From positions 30,567,001 through 30,631,000 of the forward strand of contig CM043700.1 of the NCBI GenBank assembly GCA_023935145.1: DNA of 64,000 bases, given 5' to 3'. Every line of letters starts with the position of its first letter. Position 1 is the stretch's first letter. The notes beneath the pieces were generated by a model. It did no database searches. It was not told where the DNA came from and saw only the letters and a program-made list of their open reading frames with translations. The position numbers and the translations under genes were made by a program. The DNA is from Bretschneidera sinensis. Its lineage: Eukaryota > Streptophyta > Magnoliopsida > Brassicales > Akaniaceae. Below are positions 36,820 to 47,254 of this stretch, piece after piece.

Positions 36820-38314
36820 TGATGAGAGTCATAAAATGCATCTAAACAGTACTTAATTGTTAGCATTTTAGGATTGATCGAGGTTAGAATTACACTTTTA
36901 TACCTTAATAACTCTAAAGTGTTATTCTTGAATCGTTGACTTATTTCAGTGCATTTTCAGGTACTTTGAGCTTAAAAAAGAGATAGAAAAGCTATCATCA
37001 TTTTAAACACGAAGCTTCAATGAATACTCGAGTGAGATAATGGTCGCGGAAGAGCCAAGATGAAGAGAAACCAAGAAAGGAGATTTACTAAATTGCCAGA
37101 ATTGCCCGTACAGATCAATCATCTTTGAAAATTAAACTGTATTGATGCAAGAAGAACCAGGACATGAGCCATATATGCTTAGAAAGATCCGGAAGTCTAT
37201 TTTCTGGAGAATTTTAAGGCTTGTAAAAACGATTTTTCTAGAGAAAGTTATGGCAGTTTTAGTAGACAAAAGTCAGACTATGCGGGTTGTGCGGGATTTC
37301 AGCGTGATTTTGGGCTTAAATCCCACATCCCACATCGGTTGGAAAACACATTTCTATATCCCACATCCCACATCAGATTGGAAACACATTGCACTCATGG
37401 TATTTCCCTATAAAAGACCTACTCCACTTCAGCTTTGAGGCATCAATCAGAGTTTATCTGAAATCATCAGAGAGTGAATCCAGAGGGCCTTTAGGAGCAA
37501 TCCAAAGGGCCTTTAGGACAAATCCGAAGTATAATTTTGGAGGGTAAGTTGAGGAATCGCCGAAGCTTTCACTACCAAGGAGAAGATGATTGTTGAGAGG
37601 CCGGAGGTAACTCAAGGAAGCATGAGCTCCATGGCCAGCTAGTCTCCAAGCAAGGCAAATGGATGAATCCCTAGGTGTAGTTGTTCTTATTTTCCTTTAT
37701 TTGATTCAGTTGTAGTTTGGTATTATTTTCATTAACAATTGTTATGATTTATTGTTTAATTTAATTAGTAGATTTCTTATTAGTCCGGTGGTTGCATGCT
37801 TATTTTCTATATAAGTCCAGTCATACTCTTCTTATATGTATTTGTTTGGGTGTGATTGAGTCCGGTAGATCTCTTTTATAGATTTGTCCATTGCTGCGGT
37901 ATTTTCATTTAGATATATCGTTGTCTGTTGATAATTTATAAGTTAGGTCATGTGTGCTTGAAAGTAAAAAATAATTCATATCAATTACATTAGGGTTTAT
38001 ACATGCACTTTAATTGAATATTTGCCAATTGTCTGTTTGGGATGCAAAATTTGCAATCGAGATAAAAACAACTTAATCAAGTTAAGATTAGGGCAACGAA
38101 CCTAGGGAAGATTTATGGAACCTTGTTGTTTCTTTATTATACTATCCATCAACTATTTACACAATTTCCATACAATCAACAAATCAGATTTTGTCACTTT
38201 AACTTTTATCGTTTGTGTTGAGATTCACACCTTCTTTTGTAATTAACTTGTTTTCTTGTGGAATCGACACCCCAAAATTGTACTACAACTATCGCGTTAT
38301 GTTTTGGGCGTAAT
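36820..38314 (+). mobile_element. LTR inserted in the chromovirus pol (about 1.5 kb; solo or truncated)
   Basis: Starts TGATGAGAGTCATAAAATGC, the typical first bases of a Tat/Athila-group LTR, and ends near GCGTTATGTTTTGGGCGTAATC. On both sides the RNase H codons of the host element resume (GGG GCC ATA on the left, GTC AGG TTG on the right). No internal genes are present, so it is a solo LTR or a remnant. I could not find a clear 5-bp target duplication, and the right boundary is uncertain by several bases. Confidence 0.75.
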
Positions 38315-39151
38315 CCAACCTGACACCACTTGCATCACTCTCTACAATAAATTGTTGACTAAAATTTGGTAGGCGTAAGACAGAAGGAGTTACCAAAGCT
38401 TGTTTCAGTTGGTTGAAGGCCGCCGAAGCTTCCGTTGTCCACTGGAACCCATGTTTAGTGAGCAGGCATGTAAGAGGGGCTGTTATGCTACCAAACCCTT
38501 GAATGAATTTACGGTAGTATCCTGCCAAACCAAGGAATCCACACACACCTTTAACCGTGGTCGGGACTGGCCAATTGTTCACCGATTGTGTCTTCGCTGG
38601 ATCGACTTGTACCCCGTCAATGGAAATTATGTGCCCAAATATTCCACCTTTGTTACCCCAAAACGGCACTTGGTACTCTTTGCAAATAGCTGGTTACTGA
38701 GTAGGACTTCCAAGACGGTGCGTAAGTGTGTGAGGTGTTCTTTCCATGTCTTACTGTACACAAGGATGTCGTTGAAAAAGACTAAGACAAATTTTCGCAA
38801 ATATGGGCTAAATAATTCATTCATGATGCTCTGGAAGGTAGCCGGTGCATTTGTTAGACCGAATGGCATGACTACAAACTCGTAGTGGCCTTCGTGTATG
38901 TGAAAAGCTGTCTTGTGTATATCATCTTCACATACTCGTATCTAGTGGTACCCGGCATGCAAATCCAGTTTGGAGAAATATTTGGCCCCGTATAATTCAT
39001 CTAGCAACTCGTCAATGATCGGTATAGGGTACTTGTCTTTTATTGTGATACTGTTGAGAGCCCAGTAATCGACGCAAAAGCGCCAACTTCTATCTGATTT
39101 ATTGACAAGGTGTACTGGGGACGAAAATGGGCTGTTACTTGGGTGTATCAA
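38315..39151 (-). pseudogene. Chromovirus reverse transcriptase remnant
   Basis: Reads [20 protein letters not shown] and [20 protein letters not shown] at 39151-38942, then [20 protein letters not shown] and the polymerase box [15 protein letters not shown] (38869 on), then FLGLAGYYRKFIQGFGSI and FIVESDASGV, the start of RNase H. The catalytic FDD box reads FND, so one Asp is lost. Stops and frameshifts separate the pieces. Confidence 0.88.
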
Positions 39152-39238
39152 GGCTGAGTCTAGGAATTATTTAACCATTTTCTCCATCTTTGATTTTTGA
39201 AAATGGGGGTATCGGTAGGGATGTACACTTATGGGCTG

Positions 39239-40414
39239 CTAGTTCGACTGCAATGGAATCCGATGGTCATGGATTCGTCGTGGTGACAATTCAACTGGAC
39301 TCTCAAAAACTTGTTGGAATTCGATCAATAACTGGTTGAAGTCGTGGGAATGACCAATTGTGGTGACTTGCTGAGTCTCTGGCACAATTTGAAGGAAGAA
39401 CCCAATTCCTTCCAAGTTCATCAATTCTTTATCACTTAAGGCCTCTAGTGGTTGTCGGCTGAGACCATGTAGTGTCCGCACCTTCCCATTATAGTGGAAT
39501 GACATTGTCAATTTCTTGTAGTCGGTCTCAATAGGGCCTAGAGTCTCCAGCCATTGGACTCCTAACACAGCTTGGCAAGCAGCCACCGGAAGGACAAAGA
39601 AATCCACTTGAATGGCATGACCCTAAATCAGCAAGGCAACCCCCTACCTCGACCTGCGCAATTAATCTTTTCACGGTTATCAACCATTACCTGGAAGGTT
39701 TGGTCGCGTTCCACTGGCAACCCGAATCTTGTCACCACGGATTGGTCGAGGAAGTTATGCATGCTGCCACCGTCAATCAAGATCGTGATATTTTTATTTC
39801 CCAATTTTTCGTTTACCCGCATAGTCTGAGGATGATTTGTGCCAGCGATGGCATGAAACGAAATATTCGGAATCTGGTCATCAAGAGTGATCTCACACTG
39901 GTCCTCATTACTGTCATCCTCCTCTGTTGGTTGATGGTCTTCAATCATAAAGAGTTGGGGACGCTGACAACAATGCCTCGGCGTGAACTTTTCGTCACAA
40001 TAGAAACACAACCCACGTTCCCGTCGATCCTTTACTTCCTGACTTGTAATTCGTCTGACAGGATTAGTTGCACTTTGGCTTGATTTTTGGGCTGGTGGTG
40101 GTCCTAGTAAACCCACAGAAGGATTCTATGCAGCTCTCTGAGTGGGTACTGGCACTGATGTTCGATAAGGGGTGTGTGCCTTCTTTTATAGCTAGTTGCG
40201 TTCTTCGATTAACCTTGCCACACTGATAACATCTGACAAAGTTTGAGGCTTCTGGATCTTAACATCCAACCGAATTTCATCGTGAAGTCCTGCGACGAAA
40301 CATGCAATTAAATAATTCTCAGGCAGGTCGTCTACTTGTTGAGACAATTTCTCGAATTCAATCTGAAACGCCTCAACACTGGTGATTTGCTTGAGGCGAG
40401 TCAGTGCTTCGGAA
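39239..40414 (-). pseudogene. Chromovirus gag 3' part and protease remnant
   Basis: The gag continues here with SSEALTRLKQITSVEAFQIE and ENYLIACFVAGLHDEIRLDV, then a zinc knuckle (RGLCFYCDEKFTPRHCC), then the protease ITILIDGGSMHNFLDQSV. The expected D-S/T-G is D-G-G, so the catalytic triad is altered. The gag 5' part lies 8.3 kb away at 48696-49295, separated by the inserted element. Reading on the minus strand, the protein continues from ...TDYED at 48696 to SSEAL at 40414. Confidence 0.87.
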
Positions 40415-40615
40415 GACTCTAGAACTTGTTTGAAGACCACTCGAGGCGAAATCCTAGGTAGTACTATACCAAAGAAAGGATCCATGCCATGTTTGGAAAA
40501 GTTTGAGCCTTTCTAGCCAACCCTTGATATGTGATTATCCTTAGTTTTCCCCTTTTGAGCTTGGATACATGTTGTTTTGTCACCCAATCATATAACCTAT
40601 TTCCCTTTCAAAAGA

Positions 40616-40654
<39 letters not shown>

Positions 40655-40958
40655 CACCTTTTACCTGTAAGCACATTGATTAATAAAGGGACTATTCTCT
40701 TAAGTGGTGACAGAGGATTGAGCAAGAGGAAGTGGTCTTCACTTGGCTATGATAAGTATTACATATTTCCCATCTAGAGTGACCAAGGGAAAGATCGAAG
40801 TTAAAAAGGTTTACCACACGAACTATTTGATCAAGTTGTATTCTGCCTATCACAGGCAGCCGGCAAAATTGTGTTTGATCGTCATGTACATGCTATGCTA
40901 TAGTTTCAGTAATGCATACGGAAACAGAGACTAGTGCTACTATAGTACAAGCATACGA
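40415..40958 (+). repeat. Inverted repeat arm A
   Basis: About 540 bases matching 43015-43550 in reverse complement with only scattered differences, the main one being the length of an internal TA microsatellite (40623-40651). The homology ends sharply at both sides: at the gag junction on the left and at GCATACGA on the right. Confidence 0.9.
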
Positions 40959-41544
40959 AAAAAAAATTAAAAAAAACAAAAAAAAAATAAAAAAAGAAAA
41001 GAAGAAGAAGAAGAAGATGTGACAATAGCAAAAGTATTGGAAGTATTCCGTGACAACTGAGGGAAAGTTCGAAATAAAATTTTTATTGGTTGATGTGCTT
41101 AAGATGATGTGAGCCTCAAATCAATCTTTTACCATACCTTAACCTTAGCCAAAGTTATAAGCAGAATAAAGTCCTGGTGATCTCGGGTATTGTCATGGCC
41201 TATATTAGTGGAGAGTGGTGTGAAAAGCAAGCTTATGGACTTTGAAAGATTGGTATTATCCTACTTGCTTGCATAAACCGATCAGAGTGGCGAGATGATT
41301 AAGTTTATAAAGGTGCTATACACACACACATTTAAAGAATTTGATGTAAGATAAAGCTGCCAATAAATTTGAAATTCTAGACATTTGCAGCATTTGGAAA
41401 GTTTTCTTGCGTTATGATTTATATGCAATCTTTGAGGCATGTTATATCAAATCTAATCAAACCATCTCACACTCTTAGGATGTGTGTGCATAGAATTTTA
41501 TTCTAGTTTGCTCGAGGACTAGCAAAAACGTAAGTTTGGGGGTG
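40959..41544 (+). other. 3' untranslated region and polypurine tract of the Athila/Tat element
   Basis: An A-rich run and GAAGAAGAAGAAG stretch are followed by GATGTGACAATAGCAAAAG and GTGAGCCTCAAATCAATC, sequences typical of the long 3' untranslated region of Tat/Athila-group elements. GTTTGCTCGAGGACTAGC and the polypurine tract AAGTTTGGGGGTG lie directly before the LTR. Confidence 0.7.
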
Positions 41545-42982
41545 TGATAACTCTGAATAAATCTTGTTATTATACTGCTTTTAGGCACGTTTTTGGTGTT
41601 GATCTTAAGCATTAGAATTATGTTGCATGTATTTTTAGAAAATTGAGTTTAGTTTTTCTTATTCTACTAACAAGTTGTTTTAGTTGATTTATCAATGCTA
41701 AGTCATGGAAATTTATTGTGCAGACACTTGCTAGAGCATTGGAGAGCACTTGAAGGCCAAAATGCACAATGAAGACAGAAACTCAAGGCTGCAGCGCCGG
41801 GATGTTGGCGCTGCAGCGCTGGTAGCTGGCTAAAAGAGATCATTTGGACAGAAAGTTGGCGCTGCAGTGCCAGAAAGTTGGAGCTGCAGCGCCAGAATAG
41901 GGTTTTTGTTATGTCTTGGCGCTGCAGCGCTGGGATGTTGGCGCTGCAGCGCCAGCCGCTGATTTTGAAAAGTTATAAAAAGAAAACCCTAGCTGAACAA
42001 GAGGGGGGACGGCCGTAGAAGAAGAAAACAGAATTTGGAGAAGAGAAGAAGCCAAAGGAGAGTTGGAGACACTCCGGGAGGCTACGCATCAAGCTTTTAA
42101 ATCATTCTTCTCCGGTTTTGTATTATTCTTATCTATCTATGTTGATGTTTTATAATATGAACATGGTTTGTTTGAATATTATTATGGAGTAGATAATTTT
42201 GTGTTAAGGATAGATGGATCCTAAACCTATATCTTGAGTTGTTGTTTGGACAAATGGAATTTAATGTGTTTTCAAAGAGTGTTTTATTGTTCTTAATGTT
42301 TTTTATTATTTTGATTCCTTCTTTGGGCATGGTGATGTGTCGAATAGAGAAGCCGTGCTTTCATGAATGGTTGAACTAATAATATGATATTGGATTATTA
42401 TCTATGCAAAGGCCAGGGTACAACATGCCATGAATGAAATAGGAGTAACCGAATAGGAATTCTAGGAAGTTCATGTGGTCCGCTTAAATCGTAACCGAAC
42501 AGGGAGATTTAACTGAAAGGAATCCAAAAACACTTAATGCTTCTTAATTTGAATTAATCTAGAATAGACCTGGAATACGGATATTTGAAGTTAATGATTC
42601 TTGAGATTGTGGTTAGACCTGGAATATGGATAACCAATTTATTGGGGATTCTACCATCTTGAAAAACATAGTAAGTGAAACTTGTCCATTCAAAACTCTT
42701 GTCAATTATAGTTTAGGTGAAGTCGAGTCCTTAGCATGTTAGTTTATAAGAGTCTTCATTCCAAAGTTTGCAAGTCTTCCTTTATTTACTATTGCGTTCT
42801 GTTTTTCCTTTTTAGTTAATAGTTAGTAACCTTTTCTCCGACAATTATTCGTTTGCTTAAATAACAATAAGAGTAGAGTCATAATTATTGTAGTATTTGC
42901 TCAGTCCTTGTTGGGAACGATATTTACTCATCATTTTATTACTTGAACGATTAGTGCACTTACTAGTGTCAATTTCATCGCA
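41545..42982 (+). repeat. LTR of the Athila/Tat element, plus orientation (1438 bp)
   Basis: Begins TGATAACTCTGAATAAATC after a polypurine tract and ends GTCAATTTCATCGCA. It matches the reverse complement of 47255-48695 throughout, at roughly 95-96 percent over the part I compared by eye. Palindromic GCGCTGCAGCGC motifs cluster at 41780-41960. Confidence 0.9.
41786..41964. repeat. GGCGCTGCAGCGCC palindrome cluster (left LTR)
   Basis: Six copies or near-copies of the 14-base palindrome GGCGCTGCAGCGCC within about 180 bases, several arranged in pairs separated by a short spacer (GGGATGTT or AGAAAGTT). The core CTGCAG is a CHG site. Confidence 0.85.
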
Positions 42983-43014
42983 CCACTGAAATTGACACTG
43001 CTAGTGACAATTAT
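42983..43014. other. Rearrangement junction
   Basis: Directly after the LTR end comes a near-inverted copy of that same end (TGAAATTGACACTGCTAGTG against GTGTCAATTTCATCGCA). GACAATTATTCG follows, which also occurs within the LTR at about 42840. Inverted microhomology at the junction fits a template switch or inversion breakpoint. Confidence 0.6.
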
Positions 43015-43550
43015 TCGTATGCTTGTACTATAGTAGCACTAGTCTTTGTTTCCGTGTGCATTACTGAAACTATAGCATAGCATTTACACGACGATCAAAC
43101 ACAACTTTACCGACTGCCTGTGATAGGCAGAATACAACTTGATCAAATAGTTCGTGTGGTAAACCTTTTTAACTTTGATCTTTCCCTTGGTCACTCTCGA
43201 TGGGAAATATGTAATACTTATCATAGCCAAGTGAAGACCGCTTCCTCTTGCTTAATCCTCTGTCACCACTTAAGAGAATAGTCCCTTTATTAATCAATGT
43301 GCTTACAGGTGAAAGGTGGAGATATATACATATATATATATATTTTTTTTTCTTTTGAAAGGGAAATAGATTATATGATTGGGTGACAAAACAACATGTA
43401 TCCAAGCTCAAAAGGGGAAAACTAAGGATAGTCACATATCAAGGGTTGGCTAGAAAGGCTCAAACTTTCCAAACGTGGCCTGGATCCTTTCTTTGGTATA
43501 GTACTACCTAGGATTTCGCCTCGAGTGGTCTTCAAACAAGTTCTAGAGTC
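43015..43550 (-). repeat. Inverted repeat arm A'
   Basis: Reverse complement of 40415-40958. Ends at GTTCTAGAGTC on the right, where the sequence diverges from arm A. Includes a TA microsatellite at about 43322-43343. Confidence 0.9.
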
Positions 43551-44515
43551 CAAGAGATTACAAGACTACACTGCTCACATAAACACTCTCCGAAACAGCA
43601 GGACAACAAAGTGCTTAGGTGTACGTGCTCATTGAGTTCGATGTAAAATAAATCCAACAACAAATTCAAGGACACAGACAAACACAAAATTTTTCAAATT
43701 TTCACTGGCTACAATCAAGTCAATCTATTTCTCATCATCGGAAAAATCAAAATCAAACACAAACAACAGAAAGCACTTAGATAAAACAAATAGAAAAATA
43801 ACTAGAAACATGAGCAGTGCACAACATTCAGTTAACGTTCCCACCCCCAAACTTGAATAATACATTGTCCGCAATGTATAGAATTTGAATTATAAAGCAA
43901 GAGAAAGGAACTCCCCTGATTAGTTGGAGGCCGAATCAATCGTCTTTGTCAATTTCCTCATCCTCATGATCACTGCTATGATCGAGATATAGTGGTAATG
44001 GAGAGGGAGAGCAGCTGGAACTTAAATTTTAGAGTGCCCTAACTGTGGAAGGGCTGTGCATTTAAATGTCAGCTTGCGGCCTGGCGCTGCAGCTTCCACT
44101 TTCCAGCGCTACAGCGCTGGATTTCTGGGCAGATTTAACATGCGTGAGTGCAGAAACAGCTTGCGTGCACAGGTCCTGGCACTGCAGTGCCAACATTGTG
44201 AGGCTGCAGTGCTAAATCTCTGACCTGGACAACATATAAATGAAAGACCTGGTGCTGCAGCGCCAGAAATGTGAGGCTGCAGCGCTGGATTGCTGTCTTG
44301 ACTTCAAGTTGGGCTGAAAATAAACCAAAAAATGCACATTGTAAGGCTATAAAAATTGAAATACAAATAAATTAAGCAAAACAAACAAATTTGAAGCACA
44401 CCAAATAATTTCTAAAGGCAAGAAAAAATTAAAAAGTAAGAACCAAAATGGTAGTTCTAATTTATAGTCTTTAGCTTGACTTTCAATTTTATGGCTCTTG
44501 GAGAATGGTGGTGGA
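43551..44515 (-). other. 3' non-coding region of the Athila/Tat element with palindromic motifs
   Basis: No reading frame. On the minus strand it holds a second polypurine-like tract, CAAGTTTGGGGGTGGGAACG (about 43838-43857), and further copies of the CTGCAGCGC motif at 44080-44290 (for example GGTGCTGCAGCGCCAG, AGGCTGCAGCGCTGG), like those in the LTRs. Confidence 0.6.
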
Positions 44516-47127
44516 CTATTTAGGGTCAAAAGTCCCCGTAATGTAGTGCTTCAATCTGTGCCCGTTAACCTTGAATGTCTCCTTGTTTTTCTCGTGTCGA
44601 ACCTCAACGGCACCAAAAGGTGAGACACTTATCGCGGTATACGGTCCAGTCCACCGAGATTTCAGCTTTCCCGGAAATATGTGCCCTCTTAGGACTTCCT
44701 GCAACCGTTCTTCTATTTTACCTGTCAACGAAGAAGATATTATCACAGGGAAAATATTTTTCTCTAAATAAGCATATTTTAAATGAGCAAGTAAAGTTTT
44801 CAATTCAGTTATTATTATTTGTTCTTCTGGCACTTCTTTTCCTATTTCAGACTCCAAGTTCCTTGCTTCTTCTTCGATGATGAGTTTTTCAGTGGTATTA
44901 GTTCCCGATTCCATGATGCATCCCTCCAAAGTATCTTCATTTAATGTTTTCTCTTGAAACTCCTCAATGAGGTTATTAACAATATCCACTTGAAAACAAG
45001 AAGAAGTAGAAAAGCCAGAAGGGTATTTCATAATTTTATACATATCAAAAACTGCTTGCTCATCATTGACTCTTAAAGTCAATTTCCATTATTGTACATC
45101 AATTAGGGCTCTCCCTGTAGCAAGGAATGGACGTCCAAGTACAAGAGGTACCTCACGATCCTCTTCCATGTCGAGAACAATGAAGTCTACAGGGAATATA
45201 AATTTATCAACCTTTACCAGTACATCTTCTATAATTCCTCGTGGTCTCTTAATAGATCGATCAACTAATTGCAATGACACTGTTGTTGTTTTGATTTCTT
45301 CTAATCCAAGTTTCCTAAAAATTGAAAGAGGCATAAGATTGATACTTGCACCAAGGTCACATAAAGCTTTATCAAAAAATGAATTTCCTAAAGTGCAAGG
45401 TATAGTAAAACTCCCTGGATCTTTTAATTTTGGAGGTAGCTTGTTTTGCAGTATAGCGCTACACTCTTCAGTTAACATTACCGTTTCGTGTTCCTCGAGC
45501 TTCCATTTATTAGACAAAATTTCCTTTAAAAATTTAGTGTAACTAGGCATCTGTGCTAATGCCTCTGCAAATGGAATGTTAATATGCAATTTCTTGAAAA
45601 TCTCTAAAAAATTTGAAAATTGCTTATCTAATTTTTCTTCCATAAATTTCTGAGGATAGGGAAGAGGTGGCATATATTTAGTTTCAGGGTTAGAATCGAT
45701 CAAACCTTTACCAGTACATTTCTTTGCTGAAACACGTTTCTCCTCTTGCTCAGTCTCTTCTTTCTCACCTTCTTGATGAGTGATTTCTTTAGGTTGTGGC
45801 TCTTCCAATTGTGTGACACTCCTTAGTGTTATGGCCATGACATCCTCCTTAGGATTCTTTTCTGTGTTGCTCGGAAGGGAACCTTGTGCACGTCCAGAAA
45901 TTATGTTCGCTAGTTGACCGACTTGAACTTCCAGATTTTTTATGGATGCTTCTTGATTTTGGAATCTTGTTTCTGCTGTACTTAAAAATTTAGCCATCAT
46001 ATCCTCCAAGTTGGACTTCTTTTCTTGAGGGGTATATTCAAGATGAGGTTGCTTTGCATTGCTTTGATTCCACGAGAGGTTTGGATGATTCCTCCATCCC
46101 GGATTATATGTGTTGCTGTATGGATTGTTCTGCCTGTGAAAATTTGAAACAAAATTAGCTTGTTCAGCAGATGAATTATACGCAAACTGATTACCTGCTT
46201 GACAGTTACTGCTATGGTGGCACTACCACCACACAATTCACATATAACATGTGTAGTAGGATAAAGTCCATCTATCTTCTTGGTGAGAACCTCCATTTGT
46301 GCTGTTAAAGCTGTAACAGCATCTATATTGTGCAATCCTGAGGTTTTGTTTACAGGTAACCTCTCAACTGGCCATTGATAAGAATTTGTGGCCATCTCTT
46401 CTAGCAATTCAAGAGCCTCTTCTGAAGTTTTTCTCATGATTGTGCCACCTGCAGCTGCATCAATCATATTTCAGGTTGCACTGGTTAAACCGTTATAAAA
46501 AGTTTGTACCTGCATCCAAGTGGGCAACTCATGATGAGGACATCTTCTCAAAATGTCTTTAAAACGTTCTCATGCCTCATAGAGTGACTCTCGATCGACC
46601 TGCAAAAACATAGTAATTTCATTACGTAACTTTGCAGTTTTTGCAGGAGGGAAGTATTTCCCTAAAAATTTATGTGCCAACTCTGCCCATGTTGTTATGG
46701 ATCCGGCAAGCAGAGAAGTCAACCAGGTTTTTGCTTTATCCCTCAATGAGAATGGGAAAAGTCTTAAGCGAATTGCATCCTCCGATACTCTGTTATGCTT
46801 GAATGTGTCACAAATTTCCAGGAAATTAGTCAAGTGAACATTTGGATCCTCTTGCGATAGGCCCCCAAATTGTACTGAATGCTGAATCATCTGAATGATT
46901 GCGGGCTTAATTTCAAAATTGTTCGCTTGTATAGGTGGTCGCCGAATGCTAGACTCAACACCATCCATCTTTGGCATGGCATAATCCCACAGTGCACGTT
47001 GCACCTCTGCATTGTTTCCTTCTACCATTGTGTTAACTGTTACTGGAGCTGCTCTTCTCAAAGCGTGAAAAGTGTGCTCAATCTCTAGATTAAATTCTAC
47101 AAGTATTCTCCCACTAGTACGTGTCAT
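44516..47127 (-). pseudogene. Athila/Tat gag-protease joined to an integrase C-terminal tail, pol core deleted
   Basis: Gag starts at 47127 (MTRTSGRILVEF), with FGGLSQEDPNVHLTNFLEIC and FSLRDKAKTWLTSLLAGSIT; stops lie at 46570 and about 46465, and a frameshift near 46240. The segment at 46009-45089 carries the protease region (LCDLGASINLMPLSIF, VLDMEEDREVPLVLGRPFLA). After one stop the frame continues at 45082 (LTLRVNDEQAVFDMYKIMKY) to a short RT-side piece (LLAHLKYAYLEKNIFPVIIS). It then jumps into an integrase C-terminal tail (FPGKLKSRWTGPYTAISVSP, ending NGHRLKHYITG). RT, RNase H and the integrase core, normally about 2.5-3 kb, are missing without a visible scar. Only two or three stops break gag-protease, so it is relatively well preserved. 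Confidence 0.87.
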
Positions 47128-47228
47128 GCACTAGTAACGACAACTCTGCAAAATAGACCTTAAAAAAAATTAAAAAAACCCTCAAATTAACTAGTAGAGT
47201 CACAATAAATGTAATATTTTATTTCAGT

Positions 47229-47245
47229 CCCCGGCAACGGCGCCA
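47229..47245 (-). other. Primer binding site (tRNA-Asp type)
   Basis: The minus strand reads TGGCGCCGTTGCCGGGG, complementary to the 3' end of plant tRNA-Asp (CCCCGGCAACGGCGCCA). It lies nine bases inside the LTR end at 47255. The tRNA-Asp primer is characteristic of the Athila group, and this supports the lineage call. Confidence 0.88.
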
Positions 47246-47254
47246 AAAACTTGA

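Noticed and set aside
40192..40485. An open frame starting at an ATG at 40485 that looks like a short gag protein
   Set aside because: Its first 23 or so codons lie in repeat arm A and only the part from SSEAL onward (40414 down) is chromovirus gag. The ATG is an artefact of the junction.
41786..41964. Regularly spaced palindromes considered as a CRISPR-like array
   Set aside because: Spacers are short, few and not unique, there are no cas genes, the genome is a plant's, and the repeats are part of an LTR.
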